Of a DNA stretch of 64,000 bases, positions 20,388 through 28,017 are shown in pieces. Each line of letters starts with the position of its first letter. The first letter of the stretch is position 1. Source of the DNA: an uncultured Veillonellaceae bacterium (GTDB taxonomy: Bacteria; Bacillota; Negativicutes; Veillonellales; Veillonellaceae); contig CAMBIX010000009.1 of NCBI GenBank assembly GCA_945867815.1, positions 1 to 64,000 on the forward strand, given 5' to 3'. The translations under genes were made by a program, and so were the position numbers. The notes below the pieces were generated by a model that saw only the letters and a program-made list of their open reading frames with translations, did not search any database and was not told the DNA's origin.

Positions 20388-21161
20388 GTGGAACAGCATT
20401 GTTTTTTCTTTGATATAGATAATACGTTGGCTACTTGGCCAGATGGGGTTATTTCAGATAGTACGATGGACACCTTGGAACGATTACGTCGGAAGGGACA
20501 CTTCGTGGCACTGGCTACGGGACGTTTGCAGGTTGATGCTTTGCGCTTTGCTAAGCGGGCAGAGACACCTGATTTTATAGCTGATGGCGGGTTGAGTATT
20601 ACGCGAGGTTGGGAAATTAAGTCTATGGAAGGCTTAGATCATAAGGCATGTATTGATTATATTGCGCAGTTAGAGCTTAAGCATATTGAGTGGGCTGTTA
20701 CGTATGATAATACATTAAGACGATTTACGCCTTATGAGGGCGTTTTAGATTGGGCGCCTTCTTGGGATGTTTTTAAGACAATTCATGATAAGAAGATAGA
20801 TTATAGAGAATTTCCTGATTTTTACAAATTGTATGTTTTTATTACGCCCGAAGAAGAAAAGAGGAAAGACTTTCAGTTTTTAACAGACCAATATATTCGT
20901 TATGGAGATAATTGTATTTTATATGAACCGATGGACAAGGCTCGTGGTGTACGTCATATGCTAACGGTGTATGGTATGCCCACCGAACGAGCTGTTGTTT
21001 TTGGTGATGGTTACAATGATTTGTCTATGTTTAGTTCGGATTGGATGAATATTGCTATGGGAAATGCTAGAGAGGCCTTAAAAAAGGAAGCTGATTATGT
21101 GACGGCTGATTGCGATAAAGATGGGATTTATTTAGCTTGTCGACATTTTGGATGGATATAG
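20388..21161 (+). CDS. Cof-type HAD-IIB family hydrolase
   Basis: A 257-residue phosphatase-like protein. Motif I is DIDNT with nucleophile D9 and acid/base D11; motif IV is GDGYND near residue 205; a IIB cap lies between. The start is GTG at 20388 after an AGGAGG site. Family members dephosphorylate sugar phosphates and cofactors; the substrate is unknown. Confidence 0.85.
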   Translation: MEQHCFFFDIDNTLATWPDGVISDSTMDTLERLRRKGHFVALATGRLQVDALRFAKRAETPDFIADGGLSITRGWEIKSMEGLDHKACIDYIAQLELKHIEWAVTYDNTLRRFTPYEGVLDWAPSWDVFKTIHDKKIDYREFPDFYKLYVFITPEEEKRKDFQFLTDQYIRYGDNCILYEPMDKARGVRHMLTVYGMPTERAVVFGDGYNDLSMFSSDWMNIAMGNAREALKKEADYVTADCDKDGIYLACRHFGWI

Positions 21162-21228
21162 GTTGTTATTTGTTGTTTTACAATAACAAGTAGGGAGGAA
21201 GATTCATCTAGTCAACCTCTTAAATAAA

Positions 21229-21275
21229 TGCTATAATGAATTAGCGTAAACCGCTCACTTGTGAGCGGTTTTATC
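21229..21275 (+). promoter_or_regulatory. Promoter with a hairpin at the transcript 5' end
   Basis: An extended -10 element TGCTATAAT (21229-21237) predicts a start near 21244. A perfect 10-bp stem (AACCGCTCAC 21249-21258, GTGAGCGGTT 21261-21270) followed by TTTTATCTTTTT comes next, and then the cyclophilin RBS. It could terminate the HAD transcript or attenuate the cyclophilin gene. Confidence 0.55.
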
Positions 21276-21298
21276 TTTTTGCGTAGGAGAAGATATAG

Positions 21299-21973
21299 AT
21301 GAAACAGTTGCGATGGATAGTTACAATTATGTTGGCATTAGCCGTAGTAATAGTGCCATTTAGTTTTTCTCAAGTAGGGGCAGCTTGGCAGATGCATTTA
21401 GCTGATACGAATACAGCTCAGCCAGTGCCGGATCAGTATGCGACGATTACGACGACGGCTGGTGTTATCAAGGTGCGTCTATATGGTACACAGGTGCCTA
21501 TTACGGTGCGGAATTTTGATAAATTAGCTGAATCTGGTTATTATAATGGTTTAACCTTCCATCGTGTTATAAAAGGATTTATGATTCAAGGCGGCGATAA
21601 TGGCAAGGGTGGTCCTGGATATCATATTCCTGATGAAATTCGTAAGAATTTAAACTTTGACAGTGCAGGGTATTTAGCTATGGCTAATGCAGGACCTAAT
21701 ACAGGCAATGCACAGTTCTTTATTACCGTAGAGCCAACACCTTGGCTTAATGGTAAACATACTATTTTTGGGACTGTTGTTAGCGGCATGGATGTGGTTA
21801 AGAAAATTAATGCCGTACAGACGGATAGCGTTGACCGCCCAGTGCAGCCAATTACGATTGAATCCATTACGATTACGCCTATTAAGTATGGTTCGGTACC
21901 AGAACATACTAATACGGTGGAACCGGAAGGTGGCTGGGATGTAGGCCATAATTTCCAGTTGTGGAATAAATAA
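21299..21973 (+). CDS. Exported cyclophilin-type peptidyl-prolyl isomerase
   Basis: A 224-residue protein with an N-terminal signal or anchor segment (residues about 6-28), then a cyclophilin domain (about 45-195) containing FHRVIKGFMIQGGD with the catalytic Arg and NAGPNTGNAQFFIT. It would fold proteins in the periplasm of a diderm cell. The ATG follows a GTAGGAGAA site. Confidence 0.9.
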   Translation: MKQLRWIVTIMLALAVVIVPFSFSQVGAAWQMHLADTNTAQPVPDQYATITTTAGVIKVRLYGTQVPITVRNFDKLAESGYYNGLTFHRVIKGFMIQGGDNGKGGPGYHIPDEIRKNLNFDSAGYLAMANAGPNTGNAQFFITVEPTPWLNGKHTIFGTVVSGMDVVKKINAVQTDSVDRPVQPITIESITITPIKYGSVPEHTNTVEPEGGWDVGHNFQLWNK

Positions 21974-22004
21974 TAGTTAGTCTAGGATAGTCGTTATAGT
22001 ATAT

Positions 22005-22322
22005 ATGGATAGAGATAGTAGCATGGATACAGATTCAGGAAAAGCCTATACATATATGGTGCAGTGTGCAGATGGTTCTTTTTATACGGGATGGACATTT
22101 GACTTAGCGGCTCGTGTGGAAGCCCATAATGGTTTGCGGCCAGGAGGCGCCAAGTATACAAGATGCCGGCGACCGGTTAAGTTAGTGTGGTATACGGCAT
22201 TTGACCGCAAACAGGATGCGCAGTCCATGGAATATCAGGTAAAACAAATGGTTAGAGACCAAAAGGTAGCTTTAATAAAGGCTTTTCAAGAAAATCATAC
22301 AGAAGATGGAGGTAAGCAATGA
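22005..22322 (+). CDS. GIY-YIG nuclease-domain protein (UPF0213/YhbQ-like)
   Basis: A 105-residue single-domain protein: YMVQCADGSFYTGWTFDLAARVEAHN carries the GIY-YIG variant and the conserved Arg. Start choice is uncertain (22005 or the ATG at 22023); neither has a strong RBS. It overlaps the next gene by 4 bp (ATGA). Biological role of the family is unclear. Confidence 0.8.
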   Translation: MDRDSSMDTDSGKAYTYMVQCADGSFYTGWTFDLAARVEAHNGLRPGGAKYTRCRRPVKLVWYTAFDRKQDAQSMEYQVKQMVRDQKVALIKAFQENHTEDGGKQ

Positions 22323-22753
22323 AACGAGTGGTTATCTCTGTTAAAAGCACCCAGCGGGATAAACTTGGCCATGATGAGGTTGTAGAATTGGTGTCTATGG
22401 GTCGTTATTATGAACGGCGTGGTATTCAGTATATTATTTATGAGGAAACAGAGGTAACCGGTCTTGAAGGGGTGCGGACAACCATTAAGGTAAGCCCTAA
22501 GTCCGTTATTTTAATTCGTCATGGCAAGGTCAATATGAAGCACGTGTATGAAATGGATAAGATACACGAAAGTCTATATAGGACTCCCTTTGGGGATTTA
22601 GATATGCTAGTAAAAACACATGAATTAAGTTCAAATATTGTTGATGGTGTAGGCCATGTACATTTAGGTTATGATATATCGATTGCTGGGGATTGGACCT
22701 ATTACAACCAGTTAGATATTACCTTGAAGGAGGATACAACACATGGAAATTAA
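22319..22753 (+). CDS. DUF1934 (YwiB-like) protein
   Basis: A 144-residue protein of the DUF1934/calycin-like family, commonly encoded next to argS in Firmicutes, as here (it overlaps argS by 11 bp). Function unknown. Translation is coupled to the genes on both sides. Confidence 0.8.
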   Translation: MKRVVISVKSTQRDKLGHDEVVELVSMGRYYERRGIQYIIYEETEVTGLEGVRTTIKVSPKSVILIRHGKVNMKHVYEMDKIHESLYRTPFGDLDMLVKTHELSSNIVDGVGHVHLGYDISIAGDWTYYNQLDITLKEDTTHGN

Positions 22754-24404
22754 AGATATCTTAAAACAAGATATTGAAAGAGCTATACAAGGCGCTGTGG
22801 CAGCTGGGGAATTACCAGATGGGACCTATCCAGCCGTTGTTTTAGAAGTGCCACCACAAAAAGAATTTGGGGATTTTTCTACTAATATTGCCATGCAGTC
22901 CGCTCGTGTAGCTCATAAGAGTCCTCGTGATATTGCTCAGGCTATTTTGAAGCATATAAGTCAAGACCATATTACGAAAACGGATGTAGCTGGTGCTGGT
23001 TTTATTAACTTTTTTGTAAAATCAGACGTTATTTATGATACTTTGCGGCAAGCCTTGGCAGCTGGCGAAGCGTATGGTCAAAAAGCGGAACGTCCTGATG
23101 ATTACATTCAGGTAGAATATGTTAGTGCTAATCCAACAGGTCTTTTGCATGTAGGTCATGGCCGGGGCGCGGCTTATGGTAGTGCTTTGGTTAACTTGTT
23201 GCGGGCTGATGGATATAAGGTAGATGCTGAGTACTATATTAATGATGCAGGTAAGCAGATTGATAATATGGCCTTGTCTGTTAATGCACGGTATATGGAA
23301 TTATTGGGTAAACCCTCTGAGTTCCCAGAAAATGGCTATCATGGACAGGATATTATTGATACGGCCCAGGCCTTAATTGATTGGAAAGGTGATTTCTTCT
23401 TAAGTCTGCCAGAAACAGAACGGATTCCTTTCTTTAAGGAATATGCTTTATGTGAAAAGTTAGACGGCCTTCGTAAGACCTTAAATCGTTTTAATGTACA
23501 TTTTGATACGTGGTTTAGTGAACGATCTTTACATAAAGGCAAAATTCAAGCAGCTATTAAGCAGTTACAGGCTGATGGTAAAATTTATGAAAAAGATGGG
23601 GCTTTATGGTTAAAGTCCACAGAATGTGGGGACGATAAGGATCGTGTAGTTGTTCGTGATAATGGGGAAGGCACGTATTTAGCAGCTGATATTGCTTACC
23701 ATAGAGATAAATGTGATCGTGGATTTAAGGAAATCATTGATATTTGGGGCGCAGACCATCATGGGTATGTAGCTCGCGTTAAGGCCGCTTTACAATTGTT
23801 GGGCTATGATCCAGACAAGATGACTGTTTTATTATTGCAAATGGTAGCCTTGTTCCGTGATGGGGAATTGGTTAAGATGTCTAAGCGGACTGGTGAAAGT
23901 GTTACTTTAGATGAATTATTAGATGAAGTGGGTGTTGATGCGGCTCGTTACTTCTTCTTGATGCGATCCTTAGATAGTCAGCTTGATTTTGATATTAATT
24001 TAGCCGCATCTAAGTCTAACGATAATCCCGTCTATTATATTCAATATGCGCATGCTCGTATTCATAGTATTTTTAATCAAGTAAAAGAAGCTGGCGTGAC
24101 TCTAGGAGATTGGAGTCAGGTAGATTTTACCCCATTAACGACAGAACGAGAACTAGAATTGATTAAAAAGATTGGCGAATACCCAGAAGAAATTTCTGTG
24201 GCGGCAGCTCATCGGGCGCCTCATCGGATTGCACGGTATCTGTATGAGTTAGCTGGCTTGTTCCATTCATTCTATAAACAGGGGCGTATTATTGGTGTGG
24301 AATCCAATTTACAGCAAGCTCGCTTAGGCTTAATTACTGCTGTAGGGCTTGTCCTTCGGAGTGGGTTAGGTATACTAGGTATTTCAGCACCAGATAAAAT
24401 GTAG
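22743..24404 (+). CDS. argS: Arginyl-tRNA synthetase
   Basis: A 553-residue class I synthetase. The HIGH motif appears as HVGHG near residue 137 and the KMSKS motif as KMSKR near residue 380. N-terminal Add1 and C-terminal DALR anticodon-binding domains are present. The start follows AAGGAGGATACA within the end of the DUF1934 gene. Confidence 0.96.
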   Translation: MEIKDILKQDIERAIQGAVAAGELPDGTYPAVVLEVPPQKEFGDFSTNIAMQSARVAHKSPRDIAQAILKHISQDHITKTDVAGAGFINFFVKSDVIYDTLRQALAAGEAYGQKAERPDDYIQVEYVSANPTGLLHVGHGRGAAYGSALVNLLRADGYKVDAEYYINDAGKQIDNMALSVNARYMELLGKPSEFPENGYHGQDIIDTAQALIDWKGDFFLSLPETERIPFFKEYALCEKLDGLRKTLNRFNVHFDTWFSERSLHKGKIQAAIKQLQADGKIYEKDGALWLKSTECGDDKDRVVVRDNGEGTYLAADIAYHRDKCDRGFKEIIDIWGADHHGYVARVKAALQLLGYDPDKMTVLLLQMVALFRDGELVKMSKRTGESVTLDELLDEVGVDAARYFFLMRSLDSQLDFDINLAASKSNDNPVYYIQYAHARIHSIFNQVKEAGVTLGDWSQVDFTPLTTERELELIKKIGEYPEEISVAAAHRAPHRIARYLYELAGLFHSFYKQGRIIGVESNLQQARLGLITAVGLVLRSGLGILGISAPDKM

Positions 24405-24483
24405 CTGAAGTAGCCCTTCATATCTTGAGTAAAATTTTATATAATACATATATGTGTGTATAAGTTCGTACCTGGGAGGCATC

Positions 24484-26100
24484 ATGGCAACTAAGTATAT
24501 TTTTGTAACAGGCGGCGTCGTATCATCATTAGGTAAAGGGATTACGGCGGCTTCATTAGGCCGATTATTGAAAAATCGTGGTTTTAAAGTAACGATTCAG
24601 AAATTTGATCCATATATTAATATTGACCCAGGTACGATGAGTCCTTATCAGCATGGGGAAGTGTTTGTTACTGATGATGGTGCCGAAACGGACTTAGACT
24701 TAGGCCATTATGAACGCTTTATCGATATTAATCTTGGTAAAAGTTCCAATGTAACAGCTGGTAAGGTGTATTGGTCTGTTATTAATAAGGAACGTAAAGG
24801 GGATTATTTAGGCAGCACGGTACAGGTTATTCCTCATATTACTAATGAAATTAAACAAAATGTATATCGCGTAGGTAAAGAAGATAATGCTGATGTTGTA
24901 ATTACTGAAATTGGCGGTACCGTAGGGGATATTGAAAGCCTTCCTTTCTTAGAAGCCATTCGCCAGGTCAAAAAAGAAGTGGGGCGTGATGATGTATTAT
25001 ACATCCATGTTACCCTTGTACCATACATTAATGCAGCTGGTGAGTTAAAGACAAAACCGACCCAACATAGTGTAAAAGAATTACGTAGTATTGGGATTCA
25101 GCCAGATATTATTGTTTGTCGTACAGAAAAGATGATTTCTGATGAAATGAAAGAAAAATTGGCTTTATTCTGTGATATTGATCCAGATGCGGTTATTGAA
25201 AATCAAACTTGCAGTACGATTTATGAAGTGCCTTTGATGATGCAAGATGAAGGCTTAGACAGTATTGTAGTTAATAAATTGAATTTACCAGATCGTCCAG
25301 CAGACATGGAAGACTGGAAGAAGATGGTTCATAAAATTTTGAATCCAAAGAAGGAAGTTACTGTAGCCTTAGTTGGTAAGTATGTAGCTTTACATGATGC
25401 GTATTTAAGCGTAGTAGAAGCCTTGAGCCATGCTGGGGTAGCTGATGAAACTAAGGTTAATATTAAATGGGTAGATTCAGAAGAAGTGGAAGCACCAGGA
25501 ATCAAGGTCGAAGATATTTATAAGGATGTAGACGGAATTATTGTCCCAGGGGGCTTTGGCTATCGCGGCGTTGAAGGCAAGATTAAGACGATTCAATATG
25601 CGCGTGAAAATAAGGTGCCTTATTTTGGTTTGTGCTTAGGTATGCAGACAGCGGTTATGGAATTTGCTCGCCACGTAGCTGGTCTTGAAGGGGCTAATTC
25701 AACAGAATTTGATGCAGAAACTAAATATCCGGTTATTGATTTGATGGCTGATCAGGTGGATGTAGATAAAAAGGGTGGTACTATGCGTCTAGGTTTATAT
25801 CCATGCAAGACAGCAACAGGTACTAAGGTTTGTGAAGCTTATAATGAAGATTTGATTTATGAACGTCATCGTCATCGTTATGAATTTAATAATGAGTTCC
25901 GTCAACGTTTGACAGATGCGGGCTTAGTGATTAGCGGGACATCACCAGATGAGCGTCTAGTTGAATGTATTGAGGTACCAGATCATCCTTGGTTTGTAGG
26001 GGTACAGTTTCATCCGGAATTGAAATCTCGTCCAACGAATCCGCATCCATTGTTCAAGGGCTTTATTGATGCGGTTATTAAGGCTAAAAAAGTAAAATAG
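24484..26100 (+). CDS. pyrG: CTP synthase
   Basis: A 538-residue enzyme that aminates UTP to CTP. The N-terminal synthetase domain starts with the P-loop [17 protein letters not shown]; the C-terminal glutaminase domain has the nucleophile Cys in FGLCLGMQ and His/Glu in [10 protein letters not shown]. The ATG at 24484 (GGGAGGC site) is chosen over the upstream-extended ATG at 24454, since synthases begin M[10 protein letters not shown]. Confidence 0.97.
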   Translation: MATKYIFVTGGVVSSLGKGITAASLGRLLKNRGFKVTIQKFDPYINIDPGTMSPYQHGEVFVTDDGAETDLDLGHYERFIDINLGKSSNVTAGKVYWSVINKERKGDYLGSTVQVIPHITNEIKQNVYRVGKEDNADVVITEIGGTVGDIESLPFLEAIRQVKKEVGRDDVLYIHVTLVPYINAAGELKTKPTQHSVKELRSIGIQPDIIVCRTEKMISDEMKEKLALFCDIDPDAVIENQTCSTIYEVPLMMQDEGLDSIVVNKLNLPDRPADMEDWKKMVHKILNPKKEVTVALVGKYVALHDAYLSVVEALSHAGVADETKVNIKWVDSEEVEAPGIKVEDIYKDVDGIIVPGGFGYRGVEGKIKTIQYARENKVPYFGLCLGMQTAVMEFARHVAGLEGANSTEFDAETKYPVIDLMADQVDVDKKGGTMRLGLYPCKTATGTKVCEAYNEDLIYERHRHRYEFNNEFRQRLTDAGLVISGTSPDERLVECIEVPDHPWFVGVQFHPELKSRPTNPHPLFKGFIDAVIKAKKVK

Positions 26101-26115
26101 AATAAAACTATCTAT

Positions 26116-26150
26116 AAGAAGTGGTCGATTAAATGGCCGCTTCTTTTTTT
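26116..26150 (+). terminator. Rho-independent terminator after pyrG
   Basis: The stem AAGAAGTGGTC (26116-26126) pairs, with G-U pairs, to GGCCGCTTCTT (26135-26145), followed by a T run. Confidence 0.8.
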
Positions 26151-26163
26151 GCTTTGTACAGGG

Positions 26164-26372
26164 AACGGAAGCACCTAATGGTCTTCAAAAGCTCCGTCCT
26201 CTGCTACGCTCCGCAAGACGCTTTGAAGAGACATTAGGTACTTCGTGATTTAAAGCTTCTAATGAATAAGTATAGGCACAGTGTACGGAAGCATTTAATG
26301 GTCTTCAAAAGCTTCGTTCTTCGCTATGCTCTGCAAGTCGTTTTGAAGAGACAATAGGTGCTTCTTGATTTA
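26164..26372. repeat. Pair of type 1 intergenic hairpin repeats
   Basis: Two 89-nt copies (26164-26252 and 26284-26372) lie 120 bp apart. The first has 12-nt arms GAAGCACCTAAT (26168-26179) and ATTAGGTACTTC (26233-26244), around a core with GCTCCGTCCTCTGCTACGCT. Both end CTT(C)-TGATTTA. Confidence 0.85.
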
Positions 26373-26446
26373 TGGTTTCTATTATATCGTTATGATACTT
26401 GGTGATACAGTGGTTTGAATATTTTCTTGTTACTCCTATTAATACT

Positions 26447-26483
26447 TTTACAGTTGACAGTTGTCCACTGTAAAGAGTAATAT
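26447..26483 (+). promoter_or_regulatory. ilvE promoter with palindromic operator
   Basis: TTGACA (26454-26459), an 18-bp spacer and TAATAT (26478-26483). A perfect 8-bp inverted repeat TTTACAGT (26447-26454) and ACTGTAAA (26467-26474) straddles the -35 box, as an operator would. Confidence 0.6.
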
Positions 26484-26535
26484 ATTAGATATTAATATAC
26501 TTTATTAGAGAGAATATAGATGGGAGTGACCAAAA

Positions 26536-27558
26536 ATGGCAAAAGACTTGGATTGGGGTAATATTGGGTTTGAATATCGAAAGACAGATAAACGGTATGT
26601 GTCTAATTATAAAGATGGCAAGTGGGATGATGGCGTTTTAACGACGGATAATAAGGTTATTATTTCTGAAGATGCTGGCGTTCTCCATTATGCACAGGAA
26701 TGTTTTGAAGGATTAAAGGCGTATACAACGAAAGAGGGACATATTGTTATATTCCGTCCAGATTTGAATGCAGAACGCATGTATAATACGGCAAAACGAT
26801 TAGAGATGCCATCGTTTCCTAAAGACCGTTTTGTAGAGGCTGTAAAACAGGTGGTAGAAGCCAATATTGACTGGGTGCCACCTTATGGTAGTGGTGCTAC
26901 CTTGTATATTCGTCCAGTTATGTTTGCCACTGGGGAGGTTATTGGTGTTAAGCCAGCGGATGAATATCAGTTCCGTATTTTTGCAACGCCAGTAGGTCCC
27001 TATTATAAGGGCGGCGCTAAGCCAATCGCTATTAAGATTAGTGATTTTGACCGTGCAGCGCCTCGTGGGACAGGCCATATCAAGGCGGGCTTGAATTATG
27101 CTATGAGTTTACATGCTAATGTGACAGCTCATGCGGAAGGCTTTGCAGAAAATTTATATTTGGATCCAGCTACGCGGACAAAGGTAGAAGAAGCGGGTGG
27201 CGCTAATATTATCTTTGTTGATAAGGATGGCAACTTAGTTATTCCTAAATCAGATAGTATTTTGCCATCTGTTACTCGTCGGTCCATTGCTTATGTAGCC
27301 CAACATTATTTACATTTGAAAGTAACGGAACGAGAAGTATTATTTAGCGAGGTACCTCATTTTGCTGAAGCCGGCTTATGTGGTACAGCTGCTGTTATTT
27401 CACCAATTGGGTTAATTAATGACCATGGTAAGGAAATTACTTTCTCTAATGGGATGGAAAAGGCCGGCCCTGTTATTAGTAAGTTATACCAGACTTTGAC
27501 AGATATTCAGATGGGTAATATAGAAGCACCAGAAGGTTGGATTTATAGAATTAAATAG
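26536..27558 (+). CDS. ilvE: Branched-chain amino acid aminotransferase
   Basis: A 340-residue fold-type IV PLP aminotransferase catalysing the last step of Leu/Ile/Val synthesis. The PLP lysine is in GTGHIKAGLNYA (near residue 182), and the family motif LCGTAAVISP follows near 285. Separated from the ilv operon by about 10 kb, it has its own promoter with an operator-like palindrome. Confidence 0.93.
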   Translation: MAKDLDWGNIGFEYRKTDKRYVSNYKDGKWDDGVLTTDNKVIISEDAGVLHYAQECFEGLKAYTTKEGHIVIFRPDLNAERMYNTAKRLEMPSFPKDRFVEAVKQVVEANIDWVPPYGSGATLYIRPVMFATGEVIGVKPADEYQFRIFATPVGPYYKGGAKPIAIKISDFDRAAPRGTGHIKAGLNYAMSLHANVTAHAEGFAENLYLDPATRTKVEEAGGANIIFVDKDGNLVIPKSDSILPSVTRRSIAYVAQHYLHLKVTEREVLFSEVPHFAEAGLCGTAAVISPIGLINDHGKEITFSNGMEKAGPVISKLYQTLTDIQMGNIEAPEGWIYRIK

Positions 27559-27669
27559 TAGGCACAGCAGGTATGGATAGAAAAAATTAGATAAACAGTA
27601 GAAAATAGGCTATAATGTAAGAATATTGTAGTGAGAGGTATCAAACATATTGTAAGAGGAGTTATTAGA

Positions 27670-28017
27670 ATGGAACTTTCATATGCGCGATTAGCTGCTA
27701 TTTTCAAGGCCTTATCGGATGAAACAAGATTGCATATTATAGATATGTTGTCTTGTAACGAGTTATGTGCCTGTGATATTTTATCTAGTTTTGATTTATC
27801 TCAATCAACTTTGAGTTATCATATGAAAATCTTATTAGATGCGGGTGTGGTAAAGTCTAAGCGAAATGGTTTGTGGACTATGTATTCTATTAATGAAGAG
27901 ACGTTTCAGGAAATCTTAAGTGTAATTCCTGATTTATATCAGCATAAAAAAGAATGCATTTGTGCACAGATTAAATATTGTCGTATAGAGGACAAAGAGA
28001 AAACGGAGTTTCTATGA
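27670..28017 (+). CDS. ArsR/SmtB-family transcriptional regulator
   Basis: A 115-residue winged-helix repressor. The ELCACDIL segment resembles the ELCVCDL As(III)-binding Cys pair of ArsR, and further Cys residues lie near the C-terminus (ECICAQIKYC). The ATG at 27670 follows AAGAGGAG; the longer GTG-started frame (27631) is less likely. A promoter with TATAAT at 27611 precedes it. It overlaps the dinB start by 4 bp (ATGA), so it would regulate an operon with dinB and larA. No arsenic transporter is adjacent. Confidence 0.85.
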   Translation: MELSYARLAAIFKALSDETRLHIIDMLSCNELCACDILSSFDLSQSTLSYHMKILLDAGVVKSKRNGLWTMYSINEETFQEILSVIPDLYQHKKECICAQIKYCRIEDKEKTEFL

